A stretch of 9,713 nucleotides of DNA, taken from assembly GCA_031260745.1 (NCBI GenBank), contig JAISKY010000179.1, forward strand, positions 1-9,713. The letters are read 5' to 3'. This stretch comes from Oscillospiraceae bacterium. Lineage in GTDB: Bacteria > Bacillota > Clostridia > Oscillospirales > Oscillospiraceae. Shown here piece after piece: positions 1-5,491 of this stretch. Within the stretch, counting starts at the first letter, position 1; every line of letters starts with the position of its first letter. Below the pieces are notes generated by a model. That model was not told where the DNA came from. It searched no databases and worked only from the letters and a program-made list of their open reading frames with translations. The position numbers and the translations under genes were made by a program.

Positions 1-97
1 CGCCGTATCGGTTCTCGCGTCCGGGTCCAACGCGGTTATGCTTCGTCACCCGCAGTCAATCGCAACTGTATCTAGCCTTATTAAGGCTTTAGCGTAA
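1..97 (+). CDS. acsD: Corrinoid/iron-sulfur protein small subunit, C-terminal end (partial)
   Basis: Reading from base 2 gives about 31 codons ending in TAA at 95-97, in the same frame as the next gene. The peptide contains LASGSNAVMLRHPQSI and ends VSSLIKALA. This resembles the end of the TIM barrel of the CFeSP small subunit (AcsD/CdhD), where a Gly-Ala/Ser-x-x-hydrophobic strand is followed by an (M/L)RHP motif and a short helix. AcsD pairs with AcsC, and the complex shuttles a methyl group from methyltetrahydrofolate to acetyl-CoA synthase in the cytoplasm. Only 21 bases separate it from acsC, which agrees with one operon. The start and most of the gene lie left of the window. The call rests on a short tail plus context, so another acs gene is possible but less likely. 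Confidence 0.72.
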   Translation, partial: AVSVLASGSNAVMLRHPQSIATVSSLIKALA

Positions 98-118
98 CAC
101 TAAAGGAGGAAATTAACT

Positions 119-1462
119 ATGGCCTTGAAAGGTTTAGACATATTCAAACTTCTGCCTAAAGCTCACGCAAACTGTAAGGAGTGCGGATTCCCGACTTGTA
201 TGGCATTCGCGATGAAAGTTGCGGCGGGCGGAGCTGAAATTACGAAATGTCCGCACGTTGAAGCGGACGTACTGGACAAAATCGCGGAGAGTACCGCGCC
301 CCCGATGAAGTCGCTTACCGTTAAACTCGGAGCCGACGAGGGTAAACTTGGCGGCGAAACCGTGCTGTTCCGTCACGAGAAAACATACGTAAGCAAAACG
401 CTGTACGCGTTCTCGCTGTACGGCTGTAACTCCGACGAGGAAAACGAAGCGGTTATAAAGGAAAGCGCCGCCGTTGACTACGCCCGTATCGGCGAACGTA
501 TGTACGCGGAGTTCGTCCACGTATGCGAACATCACGAGGGCAAGTTCGTTGACCTCGCGAAGAAAGCCGCGGCGCTTAACCGCGGAGTTATCCTATCCAC
601 GTTCAAAATCGACGAAGCTAAGGCTGCGGTCGAGGCAATTAAGGACGCGAAGCCGATTCTTAACGGCGCGAACAAGGACAACTACGAGGAGTTCTCGAAA
701 CTCGCGACCGATAATGGATTAGTGCTTGGCGTAAACGCTCCTAATCTTGAGGAGATGTATGACCTTGTTGAGAAACTGGAGAAACTCGGCAATAAAAACC
801 TGATTCTCACCGTTGATACTCACGATATTAAGACGGCGTTCGAGATGACCGTGCAAATTCGGCGCGCCGCGTTGTTGAACAAAGACCGTACATTCGGCTA
901 TCCGACGCTCGTTAACATCGCCGGACTTGCTAAAGATGACCTTGATATGGAAGCCGCGCTTGCCGCGCTGTTTACGGTTAAATACGGCTCAATTCTTATC
1001 TTGTCGAAGATGACTTACGCGACTTCTCTGCCGTTGCACGGACTTCGTCAGAACTTGTACACCGACCCGCAGAAACCGATGCGTCAGGAAGTCGGAATCT
1101 ATCCGCTGAACAAGGGCGGAGAGAACGACCCGTGCTATATCACTGTCGATTTCGCGCTGACCTACTTTGTCGTATCGGGCGAGTTGGAGCGTTCCGGAGT
1201 TCCGTGTAATCTGCTAATCTGCGACGCGGGCGGATATTCCGTGCTTACTTCGTGGGCGGCGGGCAAATTCAGCGCGTCCACAATTGCGAAGTTCATCACC
1301 GAAGAAGTAGAGCCTAAAGTCAAGAGCCGCACATTAATCCTACCGGGTAAAGTCGCTGTGCTTAAAGGCGAGGTTGAAGCTAAACTTCCCGACTGGAAAA
1401 TCCTCGTCGGTCCTAATGAAGCCGTCGCGGTAGTCAAATTCGCGAAAGAGTTAGCGGCGTAA
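119..1462 (+). CDS. acsC: Corrinoid/iron-sulfur protein large subunit (CFeSP gamma)
   Basis: 447 residues, the usual length for AcsC. The N-terminal domain carries the [4Fe-4S] motif CX2CX4CX16C at C19, C22, C27 and C44, within NCKECGFPTC and KCP. A TIM-barrel region follows (roughly residues 60-320). The C-terminal corrinoid-binding domain (about 330-447) shows GGYSVLTSWAAGKFSA, LILPGKVAVLKGE and LPDWKILVGPNEA, all typical of the B12-binding end of this family. With AcsD it accepts a methyl group on Co(I) from methyltetrahydrofolate through AcsE and passes it to the A-cluster of acetyl-CoA synthase; the [4Fe-4S] cluster serves reductive reactivation of the cobalt. The ATG at 119 has a strong AGGAGG at 104-109, nine bases upstream, and the acsD tail ends just before it. 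All expected cluster ligands are present and nothing looks broken. Confidence 0.96.
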   Translation: MALKGLDIFKLLPKAHANCKECGFPTCMAFAMKVAAGGAEITKCPHVEADVLDKIAESTAPPMKSLTVKLGADEGKLGGETVLFRHEKTYVSKTLYAFSLYGCNSDEENEAVIKESAAVDYARIGERMYAEFVHVCEHHEGKFVDLAKKAAALNRGVILSTFKIDEAKAAVEAIKDAKPILNGANKDNYEEFSKLATDNGLVLGVNAPNLEEMYDLVEKLEKLGNKNLILTVDTHDIKTAFEMTVQIRRAALLNKDRTFGYPTLVNIAGLAKDDLDMEAALAALFTVKYGSILILSKMTYATSLPLHGLRQNLYTDPQKPMRQEVGIYPLNKGGENDPCYITVDFALTYFVVSGELERSGVPCNLLICDAGGYSVLTSWAAGKFSASTIAKFITEEVEPKVKSRTLILPGKVAVLKGEVEAKLPDWKILVGPNEAVAVVKFAKELAA

Positions 1463-1479
1463 AGACAGTTTTCAATTAA

Positions 1480-1501
1480 GGGCGGATATGCTTGTCCGCC
1501 C
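1480..1501 (+). other. Intercistronic hairpin between acsC and acsE
   Basis: GGGCGGA (1480-1486) pairs with TCCGCCC (1495-1501), with an extra T-G pair inside, leaving a six-base loop. No U-run follows (the next bases are GCTAAGAC), so it does not look like an intrinsic terminator. It sits in the 78-base gap between acsC and acsE. It may act as an mRNA processing or stability element that sets the ratio of the two proteins; this role is inferred. Confidence 0.5.
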
Positions 1502-1540
1502 GCTAAGACAGACTAATAATATAAACGGAGGAAGTGACTT

Positions 1541-2329
1541 ATGGCAAAATTCGTAACAATCGGCGAGCGTATACACTGTATCAGTCCTGTCATACGCGAA
1601 GCTATGAATACAATGACCCCCGACCCTATCCTCAAACGCGCGGAGGAGCAACTGAACGCCGGAGCGGTTTACCTAGACGTAAACATCGGTCCCGCCGAGT
1701 CCAACGGTCCGGAGCTTATGCAATGGGCGGTTAAGCTAATTCAGGAGCGTTTCGACAACGTACCGCTCGCGCTTGACACCGCGAACCGTAAAGCTATCGA
1801 GGCGGGAATCCAGGTCTACAACCGCAGTAAGGGCAAGCCGATAGTCAACAGCGCGGACGCGGGCGACCGTATCGAGAACATTGACCTTGCCGCCGCGAAC
1901 GACGCTATCGTGCTTGCGTTATGCTCCGCCGAGGGCGTACCCGGAGGCGTTGACGAGCGTCAGGCGTATTGTATGGAAATGCTTGAGCGCGGTATGGAAA
2001 AAGGTATGGACGCCGCCGAGGATATGTGGTTTGACCCGCTTTTCCTCGTAATCAAGGGTATGCAGGATAAGCAGACAGATATTCTTGAAACAATCCGCTG
2101 GTTCTCGGAGCAAGGCTTCAAGTCAACCGGAGGTTTATCTAACGTGTCTAACGGTATGCCCAAGAATATCCGTCCGATTATGGACAGCGTAATGCTTGCG
2201 ATGTGCATTGACGCGGGACTGACCAGCGCGATTGTCAATCCGAACGACCAGCGTCTGATGGAAACCGTCAAGAGTTGCGACATAATCAAAAATGAAACTC
2301 TGTTCGCGGACAGCTATCTGGAATTATAA
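1541..2329 (+). CDS. acsE: 5-methyltetrahydrofolate:corrinoid/iron-sulfur protein methyltransferase
   Basis: 262 residues, the same length I recall for the Moorella enzyme MeTr. It is a single pterin-binding TIM barrel. Family landmarks are the N-terminal IGERI, the LDVNIGPA strand (45-52), LALDTAN with D79, IVNS with N103, WFDPL with D165 and GLSNVSNG with N201. By position these match the folate-binding Asp/Asn residues and the catalytic Asn (D75, N96, D160, N199 in Moorella). It transfers the N5 methyl of methyltetrahydrofolate to Co(I) of AcsCD in the cytoplasm, linking the folate branch to acetyl-CoA synthesis. The start has GGAGG at 1527-1531, nine bases upstream of ATG. It follows acsC by 78 bases in the same direction and is probably cotranscribed. 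It ends convergently with the small minus-strand gene. It appears complete and functional. Confidence 0.96.
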   Translation: MAKFVTIGERIHCISPVIREAMNTMTPDPILKRAEEQLNAGAVYLDVNIGPAESNGPELMQWAVKLIQERFDNVPLALDTANRKAIEAGIQVYNRSKGKPIVNSADAGDRIENIDLAAANDAIVLALCSAEGVPGGVDERQAYCMEMLERGMEKGMDAAEDMWFDPLFLVIKGMQDKQTDILETIRWFSEQGFKSTGGLSNVSNGMPKNIRPIMDSVMLAMCIDAGLTSAIVNPNDQRLMETVKSCDIIKNETLFADSYLEL

Positions 2330-2353
2330 GCAATAACCCGTGAAAATCGAAAA

Positions 2354-2379
2354 CGGCTCTCCCCAATAGGGGAGAGCCG
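2354..2379. terminator. Hairpin terminator between convergent acsE and a small minus-strand gene
   Basis: A perfect 11-bp stem, CGGCTCTCCCC (2354-2364) against GGGGAGAGCCG (2369-2379), has an AATA loop. On the minus strand the stem is followed at once by TTTTCGATTTTC, a fair U-tract, so it should terminate the small gene that ends at 2391. On the plus strand the next bases are AATCAAAAGG with no U-run. Termination of acsE mRNA there may therefore be incomplete or Rho-dependent, leaving room for read-through into acsV. Confidence 0.8.
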
Positions 2380-2390
2380 AATCAAAAGGT

Positions 2391-2594
2391 TTAGATTTTG
2401 TCAAGGTTTTCCGATTCTTCGCTGAGCCAATCAACTACGCGACGAATTTCCTCTAAAGAAGGTTCTTTCCTGTTCGGGTCATCTTCTAAGAAAGTTTTAA
2501 CCAGTTTCTCGCGGATTTTCCGCATTTGATTGGCTTTTGCTTGTTTTTCAAAGCGTTTGACTTGGCTAGCCATTTCGAGTTCCGCCACAGTCAT
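2391..2594 (-). CDS. Small helical hypothetical protein (67 aa) inserted antisense between acsE and acsV
   Basis: I do not recognise this protein. It is 67 residues, highly charged and predicted mostly helical: a Lys/Arg-rich amphipathic first half (KRFEKQAKANQMRKIREKL) and an acidic second half (LEDDP, PSLEEIRR, WLSEESENLD). It has no Cys, membrane segment or signal peptide. The start is set at 2594 because AGGGGG (2602-2607, minus strand) lies seven bases upstream of this ATG, and because the longer in-frame ATG at 2657 falls inside the -35 box of the gene's own promoter. It is monocistronic: sigma-A-like promoter at 2629-2657, terminator hairpin at 2354-2379. It is divergent from acsV and convergent with acsE. 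A small regulator or a protein-binding helical hairpin would fit, but no function is assigned. Confidence 0.72.
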   Translation of the reverse strand: MTVAELEMASQVKRFEKQAKANQMRKIREKLVKTFLEDDPNRKEPSLEEIRRVVDWLSEESENLDKI

Positions 2595-2601
2595 AATATC
2601 G

Positions 2602-2607
2602 CCCCCT
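2602..2607 (-). promoter_or_regulatory. Ribosome binding site that fixes the start of the 67-aa gene
   Basis: AGGGGG on the minus strand lies seven bases upstream of the ATG at 2594. The upstream in-frame ATG at 2657 would lie within the -35 element and before the transcription start, so it cannot be used from this promoter. Confidence 0.65.
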
Positions 2608-2628
2608 AATGTGGTTATTCTACTATTA

Positions 2629-2657
2629 ACTATATCACAATCAGCAGTAATTGTCAA
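2629..2657 (-). promoter_or_regulatory. Sigma-A/sigma-70-type promoter for the 67-aa gene
   Basis: On the minus strand TTGACA (2657-2652) is followed by a 17-base spacer and TATAGT (2634-2629). A TGA triplet just before the -10 gives an extended -10. The predicted transcript starts near 2622 and leaves a leader of roughly 28 bases before the ATG at 2594. Two other promoters in this window share the same design. Confidence 0.8.
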
Positions 2658-2682
2658 GTGAAAAAATATTTAAGGATAATAT

Positions 2683-4296
2683 ATGGCTAATATCACATTT
2701 ACGTTTTCAAATCAACCTCCGGTTACAATCGCCGCGCTTATCGGCGAAACATTGCTTGACGTCGCGCGCAAGGCTAACGTGGCGATTGACGCTCCGTGCA
2801 ACGGTAACGGCTCGTGCAAAAAGTGCAAGGTTAACCTTAACGGCGCGGAAGTTCTTGCTTGTCAGACGAAAGTTACGGACGAGGATATTTCCGTTGCGAT
2901 TCCCGACATTGCCTCCGCGTATCAGAGCCGTATGAAAACCGCGGACCTCTCCGACGAGCGTGAACTCTCGATTTTTCGGACTATTCAGGATAGTTTGTCG
3001 GAGTTCGATAAAGACCAAACAAGCGGAATCGGACTTGCGGTAGACATCGGGACGACGACTGTCGCCGCCGCGCTAGTTGATTTGCGAACCGGCGAGGTCA
3101 TCTCTAAAGCGTCGGCGGGTAACGCTCAGATACGTTACGGCGCGGACGTTATTCACCGTATTGTAGAAGCCGGAAAACCCGGCGGGCTTAAACTGCTTAA
3201 CGACGCGATTGTAAGTGAAACGATTACGCCGCTTATCAACGCGATGTCATCAACTCCGGAGCGAATCGTCAGAGCGGTAATTGCCGGCAATACGACGATG
3301 AACCATATTTTTGCCAATGTTCCTCCGGACACAATCAGGCTGGAACCGTACGAACCGGTATTTTACGAACACGCTCCGTTTAAGGCGTCCGAACTCGGTC
3401 TGCCGATAAATCCGGACGCGGACGTTTTGCTCGCGCCGAACGTGGGAAGTTACGTCGGCGGCGATATTACCGCGGGAACGCTGGCGTCACTGCTATGGAA
3501 GCGCGAAAGCGGCTACGCTTTGTTCGCGGATTTCGGCACTAACGGAGAACTGGTATTCGGAAACAACGAATTTATGTTTACGTGCGCTTGCTCCGCCGGA
3601 CCCGCGCTTGAGGGCGGCGATATGAGTTGCGGTATGCGCGCCGCCGACGGCGCGATTGAAGCCTGTACCATTGACGCGGACACGTTTGAGCCGACGTTTA
3701 CGGTAATCGGCGGCGGTAAGCCCGTCGGAATCTGCGGCTCCGGTATTATTGACAGTGTCGCGGAGATGTTCCGAACCGGGATAATCGACCCTAAAGGCAA
3801 AATCGCCGTTTCCGGCGAACGCGTAAAAGTTTCCGAAGCCGACGGCGTTAAGTCATACGTTCTCGCGTTCGGTAAGGATACCGCGACGGGTCACGACGTT
3901 GAGATTTCCGAGATTGACCTTGACAATTTCATCAGAGCAAAGGGCGCGATATTCTCCGCGATTCGCACAATGCTGAACGCGATTGATTTCACCGTAGACG
4001 CGATAGAGGAAGTTTTAGTCGCGGGCGGTATCGGAAGCGGTATAAACTTTGATAACGCGGTTAGAATCGGAATGTTGCCGGACGTAGACCGCTCGTTGTT
4101 CCGCTACGTCGGAAACACTTCGCTTGCGGGAGCGTACGCGATGTTGTTATCGGATTCGGCTTGTGAAAAAGTTGAGGAAATTAAGCAGAATATGACGTAT
4201 ATAGAGCTTAGTTCCGACCCCAAATATATGGATGAATTTGTTGCGGCGTGTTTTCTGCCGCATACGGACGCGAATTTGTTCCCGTCAGTTAGTTGA
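2683..4296 (+). CDS. acsV: Corrinoid protein reductive activator, [2Fe-2S] plus ASKHA ATPase (short form)
   Basis: 537 residues. Residues 1-75 form a plant-type [2Fe-2S] ferredoxin domain with C39, C45, C48 and C60 (CX5CX2CX11C). An ASKHA/DUF4445 ATPase begins near 116: phosphate-1 loop LAVDIGTTTVAAALVD (118-133), AGNTTMNH, APNVGSYVGGD (251-261), FADFGTNGEL (282-291), a Cys/Gly-rich segment (301-322), the adenosine motif GICGSGIID (349-357) and EVLVAGGIGSG (443-453). This is the architecture of AcsV/Orf7/RACE, which uses ATP hydrolysis to drive electron transfer to Co(II) of the corrinoid protein and restore Co(I). Known activators of this type are, as I recall, about 620-650 residues; here the region between ferredoxin and ATPase is only about 40 residues, so a middle domain appears to be missing. 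The ATG at 2683 has AAGGA at 2672-2676. Context beside acsC/acsE supports CFeSP as partner; another corrinoid protein is possible. Confidence 0.9.
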   Translation: MANITFTFSNQPPVTIAALIGETLLDVARKANVAIDAPCNGNGSCKKCKVNLNGAEVLACQTKVTDEDISVAIPDIASAYQSRMKTADLSDERELSIFRTIQDSLSEFDKDQTSGIGLAVDIGTTTVAAALVDLRTGEVISKASAGNAQIRYGADVIHRIVEAGKPGGLKLLNDAIVSETITPLINAMSSTPERIVRAVIAGNTTMNHIFANVPPDTIRLEPYEPVFYEHAPFKASELGLPINPDADVLLAPNVGSYVGGDITAGTLASLLWKRESGYALFADFGTNGELVFGNNEFMFTCACSAGPALEGGDMSCGMRAADGAIEACTIDADTFEPTFTVIGGGKPVGICGSGIIDSVAEMFRTGIIDPKGKIAVSGERVKVSEADGVKSYVLAFGKDTATGHDVEISEIDLDNFIRAKGAIFSAIRTMLNAIDFTVDAIEEVLVAGGIGSGINFDNAVRIGMLPDVDRSLFRYVGNTSLAGAYAMLLSDSACEKVEEIKQNMTYIELSSDPKYMDEFVAACFLPHTDANLFPSVS

Positions 4297-4303
4297 TAGG
4301 GTG

Positions 4304-4332
4304 TTGACAAATGGGCGATAACGTGCTACAAT
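4304..4332 (+). promoter_or_regulatory. Sigma-A-type promoter straddling the start codon of the PLP enzyme gene
   Basis: TTGACA (4304-4309), a 17-base spacer and TACAAT (4327-4332) with TGC directly before the -10 form a near-consensus extended -10 promoter. The ATG at 4311 lies inside the spacer, so transcripts starting near 4339 would lack it. Such transcripts could feed an internal start at 4377 and the downstream SCIFF and maturase genes. Confidence 0.65.
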
Positions 4333-5342
4333 GGTTTCCGAAGTCCGGTCTGGCTAACGCGCTAAGGGCTAACGCGATGTACCCGCTACATATACCGGGT
4401 CATAAGCGCAATCCTAAGTTTACGCTTACGCCTGAGCTATGTCAAGACATTACGGAGATTGAGGGCTTCGACGATTTGCACTCCGCCTCCGGGCTGATTA
4501 AGGAAACTCAGGACTTAGCGGCTAAGCTATACGGAGCGCGTAAGTCGTTTTTACTCGTCAACGGTTCCTCGTGCGGCAATTTGTCGGCAATCAGAGCGTT
4601 ACACCGTCCGTTCGGCGGTACGGAGCTTATCGTTATCGGCGAATCTCACCGCTCCGTATTACACGCGGCGGAGTTGTGTAACCTTAATACGGTGACATAC
4701 GACAACGCGCGTGACGCGAAAATTTGCGTAGTAACCTCGCCCGCGTATAACGGCGAAACGCTTGACATTCCCGCAATCGCGGCTAGGTGTCACGCCGGCG
4801 GTATCGCGTTGCACGTTGACGCGGCTCACGGAGCGCACCTTGGGTTTAACCCGTACTTTCCGGAAAACGCGACCCGACAGGGCGCGGACACCGCGGTTGA
4901 GAGCCTGCACAAGACTTTACCCGCGTTGGGGCAAACCTCGCTGTTGCACGTCTGCGGCGTCAACATCGACGCGGAGGAAATATCCCGTCAGCTTGACGTA
5001 TTTGAAACCTCAAGTCCGTCGTACGTTTTGATGGCGAGCGCGGACTACTGTTTACGGCTTCTTGACGCTAAAGGCACGGAACTGTTTGACGGGTTCGCGG
5101 AGCGACTTAGACGCTTCTATAAATCCGTTGAGAACGTACCGTTTGTTCGGAGATATTCGGAAAATTCCGACCCCGCGAAAATCGCGCTTTACGGCGAGAG
5201 TATTCCGGAGTTACTCCGCGAAAACCTTATTGAACCGGAACGCGTCACGCCTGACGGCACGATATTAATAACGACAATCTGCGACGAAGATTTTATCTTC
5301 GATAAATTAACAAGACTACTTATTAAGGAGAACTTAAAATGA
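4311..5342 (+). CDS. Compact PLP-dependent Orn/Lys/Arg decarboxylase-like protein
   Basis: 343 residues of fold-type I PLP enzyme of the Orn/Lys/Arg decarboxylase (group III, SpeA/YaaO-like) family. Landmarks in order are LHIPGHKRNP (26-35), DDLHSASGLIKE (54-65), the phosphate-binding-type VNGSSCGNLSAI (83-94), ESHRS with ring-stacking H113, HVDAAHGAHLGF with D170, and SLHKT with K201 as the probable Schiff-base lysine. Full-length relatives have about 470-490 residues. Here the stretch between H113 and the CVVTSPAYNG strand is shortened and only about 140 residues follow the lysine, so the C-terminal domain is reduced. The substrate cannot be named; it may be a decarboxylase or a PLP protein of other use. 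ATG 4311 is 14 bases after the acsV stop, behind a weak AGGG (4298-4301). An alternative start is ATG 4377 behind AAGGG. The stop overlaps the SCIFF start (ATGA). Confidence 0.82.
   Translation: MGDNVLQWFPKSGLANALRANAMYPLHIPGHKRNPKFTLTPELCQDITEIEGFDDLHSASGLIKETQDLAAKLYGARKSFLLVNGSSCGNLSAIRALHRPFGGTELIVIGESHRSVLHAAELCNLNTVTYDNARDAKICVVTSPAYNGETLDIPAIAARCHAGGIALHVDAAHGAHLGFNPYFPENATRQGADTAVESLHKTLPALGQTSLLHVCGVNIDAEEISRQLDVFETSSPSYVLMASADYCLRLLDAKGTELFDGFAERLRRFYKSVENVPFVRRYSENSDPAKIALYGESIPELLRENLIEPERVTPDGTILITTICDEDFIFDKLTRLLIKENLK
4364..4379 (+). promoter_or_regulatory. Alternative internal translation start of the PLP enzyme
   Basis: AAGGG at 4364-4368 stands eight bases before an in-frame ATG at 4377, which would begin MYPLHIPGHK. 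It would be the first usable start on mRNA from the promoter at 4304-4332. Against it, residues 1-22 of the longer form (QWFPKSGLANALRANAM) read like the normal N-terminal helix of the family. Both starts may be used, on different transcripts. Confidence 0.4.
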
Positions 5343-5491
5343 CCAAACGTATCGTAACGCTTAAAACGCGGGAGCTTTGCTCCGAAAAGGGCGGTTGCGG
5401 CGAATGCCAGACAAGCTGCCAAAGCGCGTGTAAGACCTCTTGCGGAGTCGCCAATCAACCGTGTGAGCGTGTCGGCGACGACGAAAAATAA
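5339..5491 (+). CDS. scfA: SCIFF (six Cys in forty-five) ranthipeptide precursor, variant core
   Basis: A 50-residue peptide with a short basic leader (MTKRIVTLKT) and the SCIFF signature CGECQTSCQSACKTSC at 20-35, ending GVANQPCERVGDDEK. The six family cysteines are C20, C23, C27, C31, C35 and C42; C14 is an extra one. The peptide is a substrate of the radical-SAM/SPASM maturase encoded next. In CteA of Clostridium thermocellum the known crosslink joins the first Cys of CKTSC to the Thr after the second; here that Thr is Gly36. The ATG overlaps the PLP gene's stop as ATGA and has AAGGAG at 5325-5330, eight bases upstream, a much better site than that of the maturase, as expected if substrate is made in excess over enzyme. 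The stop TAA abuts the maturase GTG. Gene symbol follows common usage for SCIFF precursors. Confidence 0.93.
   Translation: MTKRIVTLKTRELCSEKGGCGECQTSCQSACKTSCGVANQPCERVGDDEK

Noticed and set aside
74..88. Near-perfect palindrome AGCCTTA-T-TAAGGCT that could be an operator or a terminator
   Set aside because: It lies in the last codons of acsD, has no U-tract, and would leave a short stem once a loop is allowed. Nothing else supports a regulatory role.
134..535. Long minus-strand open frame opposite acsC, and similar open frames opposite acsE, acsV, the maturase and the MBL gene
   Set aside because: These are shadow frames of well-supported genes, without ribosome sites or recognisable protein features.
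2595..2657. Longer 88-residue version of the small minus-strand protein starting at 2657
   Set aside because: That ATG is inside the -35 box of the gene's promoter. The ATG at 2594 has a proper ribosome site.
2651..2680. TTGTCA-18-GATAAT as a plus-strand promoter for acsV
   Set aside because: It would start transcription after the acsV ATG at 2683 and would place the -10 over the ribosome site. No usable later start exists near the N-terminus.
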